Part shown: positions 6,677 through 7,324 of the stretch, piece by piece | Layout of the letters: every line of letters starts with the position of its first letter | How positions within the stretch are numbered: the stretch's first letter is position 1 | Source: Filomicrobium sp. | Lineage (GTDB): Bacteria; Pseudomonadota; Alphaproteobacteria; Rhizobiales; Hyphomicrobiaceae | NCBI GenBank assembly: GCA_021775655.1 | Contig: JAJFHK010000040.1 | Coordinates: forward strand, 1-7,324 | Direction of reading: 5' to 3' | DNA: 7,324 bases | Program-made: the position numbers and the translations under genes | Notes under the pieces: generated by a model | Told to the model about the DNA's origin: nothing | Databases searched by the model: none | The model's input: only the letters and a program-made list of their open reading frames with translations

Positions 6677-7221
6677 ACACGCAACCTGAACGTCTTCCGA
6701 CAACGCGGCACTCCTCGGAATCGGCCCGTCGGCCGTGTCCGTCACTGCGCTGAGTGGAAGCTCCTCCCCAAAAGGCAACCGGCATGTGCTTCGCCGCCAT
6801 TGGTCAGGCGGTCGACACAGTACCTAGCGAGCCTCACACCAAATCCCGTACGCCAAACTGCTGAATTCTCTATTGGGTTTTGCAGCACCGGCACGGGTAC
6901 TCGAAACAGCCGTCCCCCGACGGCACCTCAAACTTATTCGCACACGGGCCGAGGTCAATTCGCGGCGTCAGCGCGTGTGGGAATTCGCGATGTGCTGTGG
7001 CCAAAACAGCGATGTCGCAAATTGGTTGGTTGCAAATCTATTCAGTTTGAGTCAGGGGCTGTGTACGTTTCGGGAACGCACTGGATCCCCGCGCCTCCCA
7101 TGACTGACCACAGGCCCCTTGTTCAACGCTGCAAGAGCTTGTGTTGACGATCTTTAGGCGCGCCAAGCCATCGACGGCGAGACCGACGCCATCACCGTCG
7201 GGACGGTAGAAGACAATGAGA
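6677..7221. other. About 545 bp without a convincing gene
   Basis: This is the gap upstream of the LysR gene. Its first part must hold the regulator's own promoter. An open frame at 6665-7147 (+, 160 codons) has no ribosome binding site, begins inside the LysR gene, shows no strong third-position GC bias by eye and matches nothing I know. Small repeats seen are CCGTC-CCCC-GACGG at 6910-6923 and a direct repeat AATTCGCG at 6957-6964 and 6982-6989. Near the right end (7143-7220, minus strand) a short open stretch resembles the end of a ParE toxin (see findings). The region may be a decayed gene or gene-free sequence left by rearrangement. Confidence 0.5.
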
Positions 7222-7324
7222 CTAGTAGAAGCGGAGCAGGCGTTCGATATACTCTAACTCTTCAGGCGGGCGCTGGGCCTCGCCAAGACGACGGCGCAAC
7301 TCGTTCAAGAGTTCGCGGGCGCGC
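7222..7324 (-). CDS. C-terminal end of a DUF4175 (TIGR02302)-like protein (cut by right window edge)
   Basis: Only the last 33 codons and the TAG stop (7222-7224) are inside the window, in a frame open to base 7323. The translation includes ELLNELRRRLGEAQRPPEEL and ends in EYIERLLRFY. This resembles from memory the C-terminus of the large alphaproteobacterial DUF4175/TIGR02302 membrane-anchored proteins, which end in an arginine-rich 'ELRRR...RP..E.dYI.RLL' motif and whose function is not settled. Typical members run to about 800-900 residues, so nearly all of it lies beyond the right edge. Codon use is GC-rich at third positions, consistent with a real gene. The short length leaves the family call moderate. 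Confidence 0.6.
   Translation of the reverse strand, partial: RARELLNELRRRLGEAQRPPEELEYIERLLRFY

Noticed and set aside
6677..6778. 34-residue N-terminal extension of the LysR protein from an ATG at 6778
   Set aside because: LysR proteins begin directly at the MDIQDLRIF-type motif; the extension matches nothing and the inner ATG has a usable AGG.
6665..7147. 160-codon open frame on the plus strand upstream of the LysR gene
   Set aside because: It starts inside the LysR coding region without a ribosome binding site, has mixed third positions and an Arg/Thr/Pro/Cys-rich translation with no known motif. A degraded gene remains possible but is not supported.
7143..7148. TTGACG as a -35 box for a plus-strand promoter
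   Set aside because: No acceptable -10 hexamer lies 16-18 bp downstream and no plus-strand gene follows.

Overview
The window reads as ordinary chromosome from an alphaproteobacterium, most likely of the order Hyphomicrobiales (Rhizobiales). The grounds are moderately high GC, the style of the homoserine dehydrogenase and AlaC-type aminotransferase, a class I PHA synthase beside them, and a DUF4175-type C-terminus at the right edge. No mobile element, CRISPR array, tRNA or rRNA gene was seen.

Left block (1-2466, all minus strand): the N-terminal 214 codons of homoserine dehydrogenase (hom, cut by the left edge), a class I/II PLP aminotransferase of the AlaC / 'LL-diaminopimelate aminotransferase' type with a GTG start, and a small 87-residue putative lipoprotein. 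The first two handle amino-acid carbon and nitrogen: hom commits aspartate semialdehyde to Thr/Met, and the aminotransferase exchanges amino groups with 2-oxoacids. Between the lipoprotein and the aminotransferase lies a GGCGCC hairpin and a 21-bp-period direct repeat.

Middle block (2467-4722): phaC, a complete class I polyhydroxyalkanoate synthase (605 aa, catalytic C342/D497/H525), is divergent from the lipoprotein gene across 208 bp that holds a weak promoter candidate and three TTCGAA-like palindromes. The 230 bp downstream of phaC hold a nested hairpin ahead of the next gene.

Right block (4723-7324): a MipA/OmpV-family outer-membrane beta-barrel protein (plus strand) faces a LysR-type regulator (minus strand) tail to tail across 43 bp. 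The regulator has an unusual basic 65-residue C-terminal tail. Upstream of it are about 545 bp with no convincing gene, then the last 33 codons of a protein resembling the C-terminus of the DUF4175/TIGR02302 family, running in from the right edge on the minus strand.

I found no clear new multi-gene system. The points most worth a second look are the extended tail of the LysR protein, the empty region upstream of it with a possible ParE-like scrap, and several inverted or direct repeats in the non-coding gaps and gene ends.
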